This document shows, piece by piece, positions 31,355-42,430 of a stretch of 64,000 nucleotides of DNA; position 1 is the stretch's first letter, and each line of letters starts with the position of its first letter. Made by a program: the position numbers and the translations under genes. The notes under the pieces are model-generated. The model saw only the letters and a list, made by a program, of their open reading frames with translations, was not told the DNA's origin and did no database searches. This DNA is from Terriglobia bacterium (GTDB lineage Bacteria; Acidobacteriota; Terriglobia; Bryobacterales; Bryobacteraceae), in the NCBI GenBank assembly GCA_020073305.1, contig JAIQFK010000006.1:186001-250000 (forward strand). The letters run 5' to 3'.

Positions 31355-31761
31355 ATATCACCGGAGTTTTGGAAAGCAGTATCTACGTGGACGACGTGCC
31401 GCGCGCAACCGGTTTCTACCGTCGCATTTTCGGATTCGAGCAGATCGAAGGCGACGACCGATTTTGCGCATTGAGCGTCGCTGGCCGGCAGGTCTTCCTG
31501 ATCTTCAAGAAGGGCGCCACGTTGAAGCCGGTGCCGCTGCCCGGCGGAGTGATCCCGCCCCACGACGGCTCCGGTCAACTGCACTTCGCGTTCTCCGTTC
31601 CCGCGGCCGACCTGCCCGCGTGGGAGCAGCGCCTGGCTGAAAATGGAGTCGCAATCGAAACCCGCGTCGCCTGGCCGCGCGGCGGGCACAGCATTTATTT
31701 TCGCGATCCCGACGGTCACCTGGTGGAACTAATCACTCCCGGTTGCTGGTCCATTTACTAG
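31351..31761 (+). CDS. VOC/glyoxalase-family protein
   Basis: VLESSIYVDDVPRATGFYRRIFGFEQIEGDDRFCALSV...SIYFRDPDGHLVELITPGCW. Confidence 0.88.
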   Translation: MNITGVLESSIYVDDVPRATGFYRRIFGFEQIEGDDRFCALSVAGRQVFLIFKKGATLKPVPLPGGVIPPHDGSGQLHFAFSVPAADLPAWEQRLAENGVAIETRVAWPRGGHSIYFRDPDGHLVELITPGCWSIY

Positions 31762-34700
31762 ATGCGCATCACTACTCTGGTTCGCCGCAATTTAGCTCAT
31801 TACTGGCGGACGAATGTCGCGGTGGTCCTAGGTGTCGCGACGGCGGTCGCGGTACTCGCGGGCGCGCTCGTGGTGGGTGATTCCGTGCGCGCGAGCCTGC
31901 GCGACCTGGTGCTCAACCGGCTGGGCAAGACCGACACCGTCATTTCGGCTGCCAACTTCTTTCGCGAAGATCTGTCCGGCGAACTCGCCCAAGGCCAGCC
32001 ATGGTCCGGGTGCCCGCTGATTACCTTCGAAGGATTGGTGATCCATGAACCGAGCGGCCGCCGCGCATCCCGCGTGCAGGTCTACGGCGTGGACGAACGG
32101 TTCTGGCGATTCCACGGCGTTCCCGCTCCCGAACTGCCGGCGATGAGCGTGGCGCTTTCCGAGGACCTGGGCAGCCGGCCGGGCGACACGGTGTTGCTGC
32201 GCGTCCAAAAGCCTTCAGCCATTCCCATCGAGTCACTATTTGGCCGTAAGGAAGACGTGGGCCGCACGTTGCGCTTCACGGCCCGTGAGCCGCTGGCGGC
32301 CTCCGCTCTGGGCGAGTTTTCGCTCCGGCCGCAGCAAGGCCCGGTGCGCGCGATCTTTGTGCCGTTGAACAGGCTGGCGCGGGATCTAGGCCAGGCTGGC
32401 AGAGTGAATGCAATTCTCATCGCCGGTGAAGGCGCGGTTCAACCCGTGGAAGCGCGGCTGCGCGCGCGCGGCACGCTCGAGGATTTTGGTCTGAAGTTGC
32501 GTTCGCTCGACGCGGAGCGCGGGGTGTCGCTGGAGTCGGCGGGCGGTGCTTTGAGTGACGCGCCCGCCGCCGCTGCGCTGGCGGCAGCTCAAAAGCTAGG
32601 CCTGCGCACTGAGCCGATCTACACCTACCTGGCAAACGCGATTCACGCCGGTTCGCGCGAGATTCCCTATTCACTGGTTACGGCTGACGACGCATTCTTT
32701 CCGCAGAGCCAACGCTCCGGCATTCTGCTGAATGACTGGGCTGCCAGGGACCTTGGCGCGCGCACTGGCGATATCGTCACGCTCGATTACTACGTTTGGA
32801 AGAGCGATGGCCGGCTGCAGACCGAGTCCACGAAGTTTCCGCTGGACGGAATTCTGCCGCTCGGCGGGCCCGCGGCCGATCGCGATTTCGCGCCCGACTA
32901 TCCAGGCATCAGTAATACCAACAGCCTGCGTGATTGGGACCCACCGTTCCCGATTGATCTGGGCCACGTACGGCCTCGCGATGACGATTACTGGAAAAAA
33001 TACCGGACCACTCCCAAGGCGTTCGTTCCGTTGGCGGTCGGGCAGAAATTGTGGGCCTCGCGGTTTGGGAAGCTGACTTCCATTCGCGTGCACGGCAACG
33101 CCGCAGAGGCTTTTGCGGCCGAGTTGCGGGCGTCGCTCGACCCGGCAGCCATGGGTTTCGCGGTGGTTCCCGCAAGGGCCCAGGCACTGGCTGCTTCCGA
33201 AGGCGCCACGGACTTCGGCGAGTACTTCATCTATTTCAGTTTCTTCCTGATGGCCGCCGCTCTCATGCTGACCGCGCTCTTTTTCCGGCTGGGCATCGAG
33301 CAACGATTGCGTGAGATCGGTGCATACCGCGCCATGGGTTTTCCGAATGCGGCCATCCGTAACATCTTTCTCATGGAAGGATTTGCACTGGCGCTGACCG
33401 GCTGCGCTGTGGGGGTCGCGGGCGCCGCCGGCTATGGCGCGCTCATGGTGTTCGGATTGCGCACGCGCTGGTCCGCAGCGGTTGGGACCAAGCTGCTTTC
33501 ACTTCACGTGGCGCCCGCGGCTCTGGGCATGGGGACCGTCGCGGGCCTCGCCGCGGCGCTCGTTTGCATCTGGTGGACGTTGCGCGGGCTCCGAAAGATC
33601 GCGCCGCGCGGGCTTCTGGCCGCACGCCGCATTGAATCCAGGGTGCCCGCGTGGCTGGGGCTGGCATGCGCTGCGGCCGGTCTGGCGCTGATCGCTTCGG
33701 CACGCTGGATCGGGGCGGACGGGAGTTTCTTTGGTGGTGGAACGATGTTGCTTGCCGCCGCGCTGTTCGAGGGGCGCGCCTGGCTCGCCCGGCGCGGCGG
33801 TGCGTCACTTCGCGGAGTCCTGGCTTTGGGCTTCCGCAACACGGCGTGGCGGCCGGGCCGCAGCATTCTGTGTACCGCGCTTATTGCCTCCGCTACTTTC
33901 CTCATCATCGCCGTGGATGCGTTTCGCCTCGACGAACGGCCGCCGCTTGATCCAAAATCCGGCACCGGCGGATTCGCGCTGATGGCCGAATCGCTGCTGC
34001 CCCTGATTCACGACCCCAATGCCGCAGCGGGAAGGGAAGCGCTCAATTTGAATGCGCCTGTGCTGCACGATGTGCACTTGACGCGGTTTCGCTTGCGGCT
34101 GGGCGATGATGCCAGTTGCCTCAATCTCTACCAGCCACGCAGTCCACGCATCCTGGCGCCCGTGGACGATTTCCTTTCTCGCGGCCGCTTCGCTTTTCAG
34201 GAATCCCTGGCTCAGACCGCCGAACAGAAGGAGAATCCCTGGCTGCTGCTCGAATCGCGGCTGAACGACGGCGCCATCCCGGCGATCACCGACACCAACT
34301 CGATGACGTACGTGCTGCACCGCAAGCTGGGCGAGGACGTTATCATCGATCCGGCGGGCGGCCACCCCATCCATCTGCGCCTGGTAGCTGCGCTTGCCGA
34401 TAGTATTTTCCAAGGCGAGTTGCTGATCGCAGAGAACAATTTCCTGCGGATTTTTCCGCATGAGCCCGGTTACCGGTTCTTTCTGATCGAGCCTCCACGC
34501 GCCCAGGCCGCCGCAGTCACCGCCGCGCTCGAAACCGCGCTCTCCGATTACGGGTTGGACGTCACCTCGACCACGGAGCGCCTGGCCGCCTACCATCGCG
34601 TCGAAAACACCTACATATCGACGTTTCAAACGCTCGGCGCATTGGGTCTGTTACTCGGCACCGTGGGCCTCGCGGCGGTTCTGGCTCGGAATGTTCTGGA

Positions 34701-34989
34701 GCGCCGTCGCGAGCTGGCATTGCTGACGGCGGTGGGCTACCGCCGGAACAACCTGGCGATGATGATCGTCGCCGAAAATGCGCTGCTGCTCATCGGCGGG
34801 CTCGCCATTGGCGCGGCCTGCGCACTGGTGGCGATTGTGCCCGCCATCCTGTCACGAGGCGGACACGTCGCGGCAGGTTCCATGGCGGCGTGGCTGGGCG
34901 TGATCCTCCTCAGCGGGCTGGCGGCCGTTGCGGCGACAACCCTCCTCATGACACGCCTGCCGCTGCTCCCTGCGTTGCGCGCGGAATGA
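31762..34989 (+). CDS. FtsX-like ABC transporter permease
   Basis: Two FtsX-like TM domains, large periplasmic region; abuts VOC gene (TAGATG). Confidence 0.88.
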   Translation: MRITTLVRRNLAHYWRTNVAVVLGVATAVAVLAGALVVGDSVRASLRDLVLNRLGKTDTVISAANFFREDLSGELAQGQPWSGCPLITFEGLVIHEPSGRRASRVQVYGVDERFWRFHGVPAPELPAMSVALSEDLGSRPGDTVLLRVQKPSAIPIESLFGRKEDVGRTLRFTAREPLAASALGEFSLRPQQGPVRAIFVPLNRLARDLGQAGRVNAILIAGEGAVQPVEARLRARGTLEDFGLKLRSLDAERGVSLESAGGALSDAPAAAALAAAQKLGLRTEPIYTYLANAIHAGSREIPYSLVTADDAFFPQSQRSGILLNDWAARDLGARTGDIVTLDYYVWKSDGRLQTESTKFPLDGILPLGGPAADRDFAPDYPGISNTNSLRDWDPPFPIDLGHVRPRDDDYWKKYRTTPKAFVPLAVGQKLWASRFGKLTSIRVHGNAAEAFAAELRASLDPAAMGFAVVPARAQALAASEGATDFGEYFIYFSFFLMAAALMLTALFFRLGIEQRLREIGAYRAMGFPNAAIRNIFLMEGFALALTGCAVGVAGAAGYGALMVFGLRTRWSAAVGTKLLSLHVAPAALGMGTVAGLAAALVCIWWTLRGLRKIAPRGLLAARRIESRVPAWLGLACAAAGLALIASARWIGADGSFFGGGTMLLAAALFEGRAWLARRGGASLRGVLALGFRNTAWRPGRSILCTALIASATFLIIAVDAFRLDERPPLDPKSGTGGFALMAESLLPLIHDPNAAAGREALNLNAPVLHDVHLTRFRLRLGDDASCLNLYQPRSPRILAPVDDFLSRGRFAFQESLAQTAEQKENPWLLLESRLNDGAIPAITDTNSMTYVLHRKLGEDVIIDPAGGHPIHLRLVAALADSIFQGELLIAENNFLRIFPHEPGYRFFLIEPPRAQAAAVTAALETALSDYGLDVTSTTERLAAYHRVENTYISTFQTLGALGLLLGTVGLAAVLARNVLERRRELALLTAVGYRRNNLAMMIVAENALLLIGGLAIGAACALVAIVPAILSRGGHVAAGSMAAWLGVILLSGLAAVAATTLLMTRLPLLPALRAE

Positions 34990-34995
34990 GCAACT

Positions 34996-35907
34996 CTACG
35001 CTGAACGCGCTGCCTTCCAAGCGCCGTAGTAGCGTGCCGCGCCATCCACGAAGCCGCCGTGCCGCGGCTGCCATCCGAGCAGCCGCACGGCTTTCGAAGA
35101 ATCGATGTGCTGATCGAGCGTCAGGCACTCCGCCATCGGCCCCAGAGTTTTGGCTGCTTCTTGAACAGAAGTGGTTGTGACTTTATCCGCGCCGGTCGCC
35201 GCCACGCTCGCTGCCTTGGCACATTCCAGAACCGTGAAACGGCTGCGGTCAGTGAAATTGAATACCTCGCCGCCGAAGGGCAATTCGGCAACCAGGCGGT
35301 AGCCCTCCGCCAGATCGCTCAGGTGGACCATGGTCCAGCGAAAGTTGCCGTCACCCACGATGCGAGCCGCACCTTCTTTTTCCGCGCTCTCGAACCAGGA
35401 CGCAGTCAGACTGCCGGAGCCTCCGTACACACATCCGGGCCGGATCACGACGGTCCGGAGGCGGCCGCCATTTGCAGCCAGGATGATATTCTCGGTTTCC
35501 ACGCGTTGCGCCACCATGCCCGGCGGTTTCAAGGGTGTGGACTCGTCGGCCGCCGCGAGCCCTGTGTTGCCATAGACCCAGCATCCGCTGGTGTACACGA
35601 ACAGCCGCGGTTGTGCGTGGTCGCGCGCCGATCTCAGCAGTGCATTCACGGTGCGCCGGTCGAGTTCCATGTAATGGGCCGAGTATTCGGCGGCGCAGTG
35701 AATCAAGACCTGGCATGGGTCCGCGGCCGGTAAGTATGTTTCAGGTTCCCCCATTTCGCCCAGGACGGGCATAACCTCCGCGGCCGAGAGCCGCTGCGCT
35801 TTTTCGGCGCTTCGTGCGAGGCCATACACCTGGTGGCCCATGCGCGCCAGGTTCGCCGCCACGGCATAGCCGATGAAACCGGTGGCTCCGGTAATGAAAA
35901 TCTTCAT
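34996..35907 (-). CDS. NAD-dependent epimerase/dehydratase family protein
   Basis: MKIFITGATGFIGYAVAANLARMGHQVYGLARS. Confidence 0.85.
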   Translation of the reverse strand: MKIFITGATGFIGYAVAANLARMGHQVYGLARSAEKAQRLSAAEVMPVLGEMGEPETYLPAADPCQVLIHCAAEYSAHYMELDRRTVNALLRSARDHAQPRLFVYTSGCWVYGNTGLAAADESTPLKPPGMVAQRVETENIILAANGGRLRTVVIRPGCVYGGSGSLTASWFESAEKEGAARIVGDGNFRWTMVHLSDLAEGYRLVAELPFGGEVFNFTDRSRFTVLECAKAASVAATGADKVTTTSVQEAAKTLGPMAECLTLDQHIDSSKAVRLLGWQPRHGGFVDGAARYYGAWKAARSA

Positions 35908-36128
35908 GCTCATAGGACGCCGCACTGATAACGCCCGATGCAAGAATCACGCATTGCGATTCAGGCAGGAGGTTCCGGCGTCACGTCCCCGAATCGGCCG
36001 GATCTGATATGGGCATCTCTCACCTACTGCGGGGTGGATCCCCTCAGACCGGTACTAAAGCCTCTTCCCACCGCTGTCGATAAAACAAAGACGGGCATAT
36101 CCGCGGGCTTGCCTGCTGTGTTCCCTTT

Positions 36129-38939
36129 GTGGCAGTTCATATGAGCGCCGAGAAAACACCAAGCGACGGGCAATTTGGGGCGTTGGGGGAAACTGCCGTC
36201 CAAAACGAGGATAAGTATCGAACACTCATCGCGAATATCCCGGATGTCGTCTGGACATTGGACGAGCAACTGCGGATTGCCTACATCAGCCCGAATATCG
36301 AGCGGATTAGCGGATTCACGTTGGACGAGATCCACCAGCAGGGTGCGCAGCTTTATCTGGACTGTGTACATCCCGATGACGTCGGCAGAGTGGCGGAGAG
36401 CTTGCGTGGCCTCTTTGCGACTGGCCAACCGTATGAAGTGGAGTGCCGGGTCAGGCAAAAGACCGGCGGTTGGATTTGGGTGTACGACCGCGCCTTTACG
36501 ACCTATGAAAAGGACGGCGTGCGGTACGCCGACGGCGTGCTCTCCGACATCAGCAAGCGGAAGGGGGCCGAGGAAGCGCTGCGATCGAGTGAGGCGCGCT
36601 TCCGCTCGGTGATCGAGAACAGCGTCGACGTAATCATGCTCGTGAGCTGCGAGGGTACTTATCTATATTTGGGGCCCTCGACGCCGAGCGTTCTGGGATA
36701 CTCCGAGCAGGAGATGGTAGGCCGGAGCATCTTCGATTTCATCCACCCGAGCCATCTCGATCCCATGCGCAAGGCCCTTTCTCAGGCGCTGGAGGATCCG
36801 GCGACCCCGGTGCGCGGCGAGTGCCTCTATTTACACAAGCACCTCGGCTGGCACTGGCTCGAATTTGCCTGCCGGAACCTGCTGGACGATGCCAACGTTC
36901 GAGCGCTGGCTGTCAATAGCCGGGATATCACGGAACGCAAACGAATTGCGGAGGAGCTGCAGCGCGCCAAGGAAGCCGCGGAAGCCGCCAACCGCGCCAA
37001 AAGCGAGTTCCTGGCCAACATGAGCCACGAGATCCGTACACCCATGAACGGCGTGGTGGGCATGGCTGATCTGCTGCTGGACACTGAGCTTTCCGACGAA
37101 CAGCGGCGCTATGCCGAAATCGTGCGCATCAGCGCCGAATCGCTCCTCAATATCATCAACGACATCCTCGATTTCTCCAAGATCGAAACCAGGAAACTCG
37201 CCCTGGAAACGGTGGACTTCGATCTTGCGATCCTGCTGGACGACCTCGCCGCGACCCTATCCGCGCGCGCCCATGAGAAGGGGATCGAGTTGCTTTGCGC
37301 TACCGATCCGAAGACGCCAATCCTGCTGCAAGGCGACCCGGGCCGCCTGCGCCAGGTACTCACCAACCTCGCGGGCAACGCCATCAAGTTCACCCCTTCC
37401 GGCGAGGTAGCGGTTTTCGTCACACTGGAATCGGAGACCCCGGAAGGCGTGGTGCTGCGCTTCTCGGTGCGCGACACCGGCATAGGTATCGCGAAAGACA
37501 AGATCGGAATGCTCTTCGCGAGGTTTACCCAGTTGGACGCCTCGACGACCCGGCAGTACGGCGGCACCGGGCTCGGCTTAGCCATCTCCAAGCAACTGGC
37601 CGAGATGATGGGCGGAGAAATTGGGGTGCAAAGCGAAGAAGGCAAGGGCTCGGAGTTCTGGTTTACGGCCCGCTTGAAGAAACAGCCTGAGGGGGCGCAG
37701 ACCGATAGTCAGCCGTTCGCCGACCTGCGCGGGGTGCGCGTGCTGATCGTGGACGACAACGCCACCAACCGCGAGATCCTGACTGCGCGAATGACCTCCT
37801 GGGGGATGCGCCCGTCGGAGGCCGAGGACGGGCCCGGGGGGCTTCAGGTCCTCTACCGGGCGCTGGAGGAGCACGATCCGTTCCGGGTCGCCGTGATCGT
37901 CATGCAGATGCCGGGAATGGACGGTGAGGCAGTGGGCTGCGTCATCCGGTCGGACCAGCGGCTGGCAGACACCCGGATGGTGATGCTGACCTCCCTGGAG
38001 GCCGAAGATAACGTCCGGCGCTTGGAAGAGATTGGCTTCGCAGCCTGTGCGAGCAAGCCGATACGGTACCAGGAACTACGCAACATGCTCTCCAATGTGT
38101 TGTCCGACACGTCCGGTTCCGGGCCGCAGCCTATCGTGACGCGTCACATCGCCCCTGAGCCTTTGAACCTGTTCGCCGGCAGCGAAACGCGTATTCTGCT
38201 GGTCGAGGACAATCTCACGAATCAGCAAGTGGCTCTCGGCATCCTCAAAAGGCTCGGTCTGGGGGCCGACTCGGTTCCCAACGGCGCCGAGGCGATCAAA
38301 ACGCTCGAGTCCAACTCCTACGACATGGTCCTGATGGACGTGCAAATGCCTGTGCTGGACGGTTTGGAGGCCACCCGTCAGATCCGCGATCCCCGATCCG
38401 CGGTTCGCAATCGCGCTATTCCCATCGTCGCCATGACGGCCCACGCCATGCAGGGCGACCGGGAGCGCTGCCTCGACGCCGGCATGAACGACTATGTGCC
38501 CAAGCCATTGTCGCGGCAGCTCTTGACCGAGGTTCTGGCTCGCTGGCTGCCGGGAGTGAAGGGCGACCGGGGAGCGAGCAAGACGGCCGAAGTAAAAACC
38601 ATTCAAAAACCGATCTGGGACAAGGCAGGCCTGCTGGACCGCATTATGGACGACCCAGAACTGGCAAAGACGGCTGTAGAGACCTTCCTGGGCGATATCC
38701 CACAACAGATTCAGGCCCTGAAAGATTATCTGGAAGCTAACGATGTTTCTGGCGTCGAGAGCCAGGCCCACACCATTAAGGGCGCGTCAGCCACTGTCGG
38801 TGGTGAGGCTCTGTGCGCGTTGGCCTTCGAGATTGAAAACGCCAGCAGGGCCGGTGATCTCCGTTCTGTTGCCGGCAGCCTGGACGATCTGGAGCGTGAG
38901 TTTGTTCGACTGAAGGAAGCGATGACAACGGAACCTTGA
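36129..38939 (+). CDS. Hybrid sensor histidine kinase: PAS-PAS-HisKA-HATPase-REC-REC-HPt
   Basis: [40 protein letters not shown]; two receiver domains; HPt [14 protein letters not shown]. Confidence 0.93.
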   Translation: MAVHMSAEKTPSDGQFGALGETAVQNEDKYRTLIANIPDVVWTLDEQLRIAYISPNIERISGFTLDEIHQQGAQLYLDCVHPDDVGRVAESLRGLFATGQPYEVECRVRQKTGGWIWVYDRAFTTYEKDGVRYADGVLSDISKRKGAEEALRSSEARFRSVIENSVDVIMLVSCEGTYLYLGPSTPSVLGYSEQEMVGRSIFDFIHPSHLDPMRKALSQALEDPATPVRGECLYLHKHLGWHWLEFACRNLLDDANVRALAVNSRDITERKRIAEELQRAKEAAEAANRAKSEFLANMSHEIRTPMNGVVGMADLLLDTELSDEQRRYAEIVRISAESLLNIINDILDFSKIETRKLALETVDFDLAILLDDLAATLSARAHEKGIELLCATDPKTPILLQGDPGRLRQVLTNLAGNAIKFTPSGEVAVFVTLESETPEGVVLRFSVRDTGIGIAKDKIGMLFARFTQLDASTTRQYGGTGLGLAISKQLAEMMGGEIGVQSEEGKGSEFWFTARLKKQPEGAQTDSQPFADLRGVRVLIVDDNATNREILTARMTSWGMRPSEAEDGPGGLQVLYRALEEHDPFRVAVIVMQMPGMDGEAVGCVIRSDQRLADTRMVMLTSLEAEDNVRRLEEIGFAACASKPIRYQELRNMLSNVLSDTSGSGPQPIVTRHIAPEPLNLFAGSETRILLVEDNLTNQQVALGILKRLGLGADSVPNGAEAIKTLESNSYDMVLMDVQMPVLDGLEATRQIRDPRSAVRNRAIPIVAMTAHAMQGDRERCLDAGMNDYVPKPLSRQLLTEVLARWLPGVKGDRGASKTAEVKTIQKPIWDKAGLLDRIMDDPELAKTAVETFLGDIPQQIQALKDYLEANDVSGVESQAHTIKGASATVGGEALCALAFEIENASRAGDLRSVAGSLDDLEREFVRLKEAMTTEP

Positions 38940-39135
38940 ACTGCTTGCGGCCCGAGGTGGGAACAGCCCGACCTCCATGCCAACCCGGTATCACGCGTAA
39001 ACGGTGAATGGTTCACCCTCGGTGGACGCCATTGCGTATGCGCGCGTCAACCGCTACACCATCTCGGAGACGGCAACGGTGGCTTCCGAGAAAGCATTCT
39101 CACGTTAACCTACTTGAAAAAGACACTGGCGCGCA

Positions 39136-39669
39136 CTAACGATTTGATTCCCGGCTTCCGCCGTAAACGAAATCCTTCGCCTCTCCAGCTTTGAGATGGC
39201 AAGCCGCGCATTTGGCGGACGCGGACGCCGGCGTGATGTATGTGTCGTCTGGCCGGTACTCCACGTATTCCCATTCGCCCGTGCGGTTCTCGCCATACGC
39301 CTCGCCGAAACCGTGCTCTTTCCGCATTACATGGAGGCCGGTGACCTTGTCTTTTCGGAAATGACCGTTTCCATCGAGCAGCACGTTCTTCCCGGCGTCC
39401 TGCAATGTGCTCCAGGTCTCCATGACAATCACGGAACCGTATGGGTAGCTACCGTGCTTCGCAGAAGCCGCAGCCGGGTTGCCGTAAACCACGATGGCGG
39501 TCTTAGCGTCTGGTTGATCTTTGGCTCGAAGCTGCCGGAACGCAGACTGGTAGCCTTTTGGAAAGCCGATGCGGTCTGCCTTTGGTGCCTGCAAGTCTTG
39601 GGAACTGCCGGTCACCAGGGCCGACGCGAAAATCATGGCGACGAAAGCAGGTTGGGAGGGCCTCATCAT
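39136..39669 (-). CDS. Cytochrome P460-like exported heme protein
   Basis: PKGYQSAFRQLR...YPYGSVIVMETW...KDKVTGLHVMRKEHGFGEAYG...CAACH. Confidence 0.75.
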   Translation of the reverse strand: MMRPSQPAFVAMIFASALVTGSSQDLQAPKADRIGFPKGYQSAFRQLRAKDQPDAKTAIVVYGNPAAASAKHGSYPYGSVIVMETWSTLQDAGKNVLLDGNGHFRKDKVTGLHVMRKEHGFGEAYGENRTGEWEYVEYRPDDTYITPASASAKCAACHLKAGEAKDFVYGGSRESNR

Positions 39670-39724
39670 GGACAGCTCGCAGTATACACGCTCACGCGAA
39701 GAATACTCGGCAGCGACTGGCCGT

Positions 39725-40015
39725 TCAGCCTTCGAGCGCGCGCTCGAGCAACCCGGCGAATTCCTTGCTCTTGTGACCCACGCGTTCTCTGAGACTGGCG
39801 AGGTCGCGCTCGAGTTCGCGCAGGCGGTCCGCCAGGTGCAGGCAGCCGAGCACCGCGACGCGCGTCGAATCGGCACTGGGCGCCTTCTCGGAAATGGAAT
39901 GCAAGAGTTCGTCCAGGCTGCGCGCCAGTTCCTCCACTTCGCGAGGATCTTCGCCTGCCACCAGCGTGTACTGCTGGTTCAGAATCGTCACGCGAACGGG
40001 GCGTTTCTCCTCCAT
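39725..40015 (-). CDS. zapA: Cell division protein ZapA family
   Basis: MEEKRPVRVTILNQQYTLVAGEDPREVEELARSLDELLHSI. Confidence 0.8.
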   Translation of the reverse strand: MEEKRPVRVTILNQQYTLVAGEDPREVEELARSLDELLHSISEKAPSADSTRVAVLGCLHLADRLRELERDLASLRERVGHKSKEFAGLLERALEG

Positions 40016-40026
40016 GAGGATGGGGC

Positions 40027-40332
40027 TTAGCCGGCGCTGAGCTGGTCGAGTTGGCCCAGGAGCTTTTCGATGCGGCCGCGTACCTGCTTGCGCTCAGCAC
40101 GCAATCCGTCGCGCTCGCCCAAAAGCTGATCCGCCTGGGCGCGCGCTTCCGCGGCTTCTTGAAGCGCCGCTTCGTTCGAGGTATGCAGAGCCTTGTTCTC
40201 GCCGCGCAGATTTTCGTTTTCCTCGCGCAGCGCTTCCTTTTCCGCGCGAAGCTGCCCAACCAAATCGACCGCTTTGAGGATGCGGTCTTCGAGCGAGGCC
40301 AGCGCGTCGATTTCCTGGTGTGGCGCGGCCAT
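40027..40332 (-). CDS. ZapB-like coiled-coil protein
   Basis: Short heptad-rich protein, LEDRILKAVDLVGQLRAEKEALREENENLRGENKAL, between rplT and zapA. Confidence 0.6.
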   Translation of the reverse strand: MAAPHQEIDALASLEDRILKAVDLVGQLRAEKEALREENENLRGENKALHTSNEAALQEAAEARAQADQLLGERDGLRAERKQVRGRIEKLLGQLDQLSAG

Positions 40333-40697
40333 TATCCTGCCGCCTCCAGCGCGGCTTTGGCACGCTCCACGAGCTGCCGGAACCCGGATTCATCGTTCGC
40401 GGCCACTTCGGCCAGCACCTTGCGGTCCAGCGTAATGCCGGCCTTCTTCAGGCCGTTCATGAACTTGCTGTAGGAAATTCCGGCTGCACGGCACCCCGCG
40501 CCGATGCGCACAATCCACAGCGCGCGGAAATCACGCTTCTTCTGGCGCCGGCCGACGTAGGCGAACTTCAGCCCGCGCTCCACAGCCTCCTGGGCCGCGC
40601 GATGCAGTTTGCTCTTGGTTAAGAAATAGCCGGATGCCCGCTCGAGTGTTTTCGCGCGGGAGGCCCTGCGTTTGGTTCCTCGTTTGACTCTGGGCAC
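40332..40697 (-). CDS. rplT: 50S ribosomal protein L20
   Basis: [39 protein letters not shown]...[16 protein letters not shown]. Confidence 0.96.
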   Translation of the reverse strand: MPRVKRGTKRRASRAKTLERASGYFLTKSKLHRAAQEAVERGLKFAYVGRRQKKRDFRALWIVRIGAGCRAAGISYSKFMNGLKKAGITLDRKVLAEVAANDESGFRQLVERAKAALEAAG

Positions 40698-40769
40698 GTT
40701 TCAACTCCTGATTGGATTTGTTGCGGCGGCTCGGGCACGTGCCACGCGCTCCGTCCGCACGCTCGGCTC

Positions 40770-40964
40770 CTAATAAGGGATCATGCGCTGCAGCTTCGCC
40801 TGGTCGGACTTGTCGGCCACCACCTGCTCATGCAGCTTTTTCTTTCTCTTTCGCCTCTTGGAGGTCAAGATGTGGCGGGCGAAGGCATGGCCGCGTACGA
40901 CTTTGCCCGTCCCGGTCTTCTTGAACCGCTTGGACGCACCCTTATGGGTCTTCAGCTTCGGCAT
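40770..40964 (-). CDS. rpmI: 50S ribosomal protein L35
   Basis: [36 protein letters not shown]. Confidence 0.96.
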   Translation of the reverse strand: MPKLKTHKGASKRFKKTGTGKVVRGHAFARHILTSKRRKRKKKLHEQVVADKSDQAKLQRMIPY

Positions 40965-41028
40965 AAGAAATGTCCCTCGGGGGAACTGCGGAAACAGTGA
41001 TTATAGCACGCGATTTCCTGGAACGTCC

Positions 41029-42342
41029 TCATGACAGGGCGTTACGGCGTGCGATCTCTCCCAGATACCGGGCGCTGGGCTTAACCGTCCGTTCCTGTGT
41101 CTCGCGATTTACGGCGATGAGTCCGAACTTGGGCCGGTAACCGAAAATCCACTTGAAATTATCCAGCATCGACCAGTGCACGTAGCCCCGGACGTCGATG
41201 CCATCACGGAGGCAGTTCTCGACGCCGGAGAGCGCTCGCCGGATGTATTCAATTCTCCGGGAATCGTTTTCCGTGGCCACGCCGTTCTCGGTGACATAGA
41301 CCGGAACCCTCGCCTGTTCGTGAGCATAGCGGATGGCCTGCTCGAGAGCTTCAGGCCAGAATTCATAGCCCATGTCGGTAAGTTCGACCCCCTGCTCGGG
41401 CGGTAGATCGAGTCCATTTCCCACGCGAGAGCGGCTGTACGTCTGGACGCCGATGTAATCGCTTTTGGCCGCGGCGGCGAGCCATGGACCATAGACGGTC
41501 CGGCGCTTCTCGTCGCGCCTGCTGTCCGGCCCAACTGCCTGGTCATCCGACATCGCGAGATTCACGCCAACGGGATACTTGCCGGGTCCTGACTTCATGG
41601 CGGCCAGTCCCCGGTGGTGCGCGGCAATCAGGTGGCTAGCCGTCTTTTCGGTTGCGCCAAACAGCATCGATGCGAACCGGTCCGATCCCACCGCACGCGC
41701 GGCCGCGCTGGATACCTCGGCTTGATTGGCGCCCGCAGAGCGGAACTGCGGGATCCAGTTCAGCAGTGCCGGGATGTTGGGCTCGTTCACGGTGCTGGCA
41801 ATAGCGATCAGGTCTCCGAGGTGTTTTGCGGATCGCTCGCAGTAGCGGGCAAACAGATCCACCGTCGCTTCGTTTTCCCACCCTCCCATGGCCGCCAGCC
41901 ATCGCGGCATCGTGAAGTGATAGAACGTCACCATGGGGGTGAGGCTGTTCTCGCGGCAGGTTCCCAGCATGCGACGGTAATGCTCGAGCTCCGCATTAGA
42001 GAACGATCCCTTCTCGGGTTCGATGCGCGCCCACTCTATCGAGAATCGATACGTGTTAAAGCCGAGGCTGGCCAGGAGGCGAATATCATCCCGGTAGCGA
42101 TGGTAATGATCGCAAGCATCGCCGGAGGGCTCCACATACATCGTTGGCTTCACGTGCTCCAGAACCCAGACGTCGCTATTGACGTTGTTGCCTTCCACTT
42201 GATGGGCCGCCGTGGCGGCGCCCCACAGAAAGCCTTTGGGGAAGGCGCCGGATGCGGCGGTGGCAAGGCTGGAAACTGCCATGGAACCGCCCGCCAGGAA
42301 CTGGCGCCGGTTGGGACCTGCAGAGGAGAGATTCATGGTCAC
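41029..42342 (-). CDS. Glycoside hydrolase family 1 (beta-glucosidase-like), exported
   Basis: FPKGFLWGAATAAHQVEG, STVNEPN, VYVTENGVA; RRQFLAGG Tat-like signal. Confidence 0.9.
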   Translation of the reverse strand: MTMNLSSAGPNRRQFLAGGSMAVSSLATAASGAFPKGFLWGAATAAHQVEGNNVNSDVWVLEHVKPTMYVEPSGDACDHYHRYRDDIRLLASLGFNTYRFSIEWARIEPEKGSFSNAELEHYRRMLGTCRENSLTPMVTFYHFTMPRWLAAMGGWENEATVDLFARYCERSAKHLGDLIAIASTVNEPNIPALLNWIPQFRSAGANQAEVSSAAARAVGSDRFASMLFGATEKTASHLIAAHHRGLAAMKSGPGKYPVGVNLAMSDDQAVGPDSRRDEKRRTVYGPWLAAAAKSDYIGVQTYSRSRVGNGLDLPPEQGVELTDMGYEFWPEALEQAIRYAHEQARVPVYVTENGVATENDSRRIEYIRRALSGVENCLRDGIDVRGYVHWSMLDNFKWIFGYRPKFGLIAVNRETQERTVKPSARYLGEIARRNALS

Positions 42343-42430
42343 CTCCCTTGAGAAGTGCCATTATAGACGCATTCTTCGAGAGGCTGCCGAAAACGCAGTC
42401 TGATCCCCAGCGTTATACGATGGTCTGGAA

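Noticed and set aside
38954-38975. GAGGTGGG-AACAG-CCCGACCTC hairpin after the hybrid kinase
   Set aside because: Possible terminator but no T-tract and a bulge; not strong enough to annotate.
39005-39085. tRNA-like stretch on minus strand (GATGGTGTAGCGGTT...)
   Set aside because: Only a D-arm-like string; no consistent acceptor, anticodon or T-arm pairing could be drawn.
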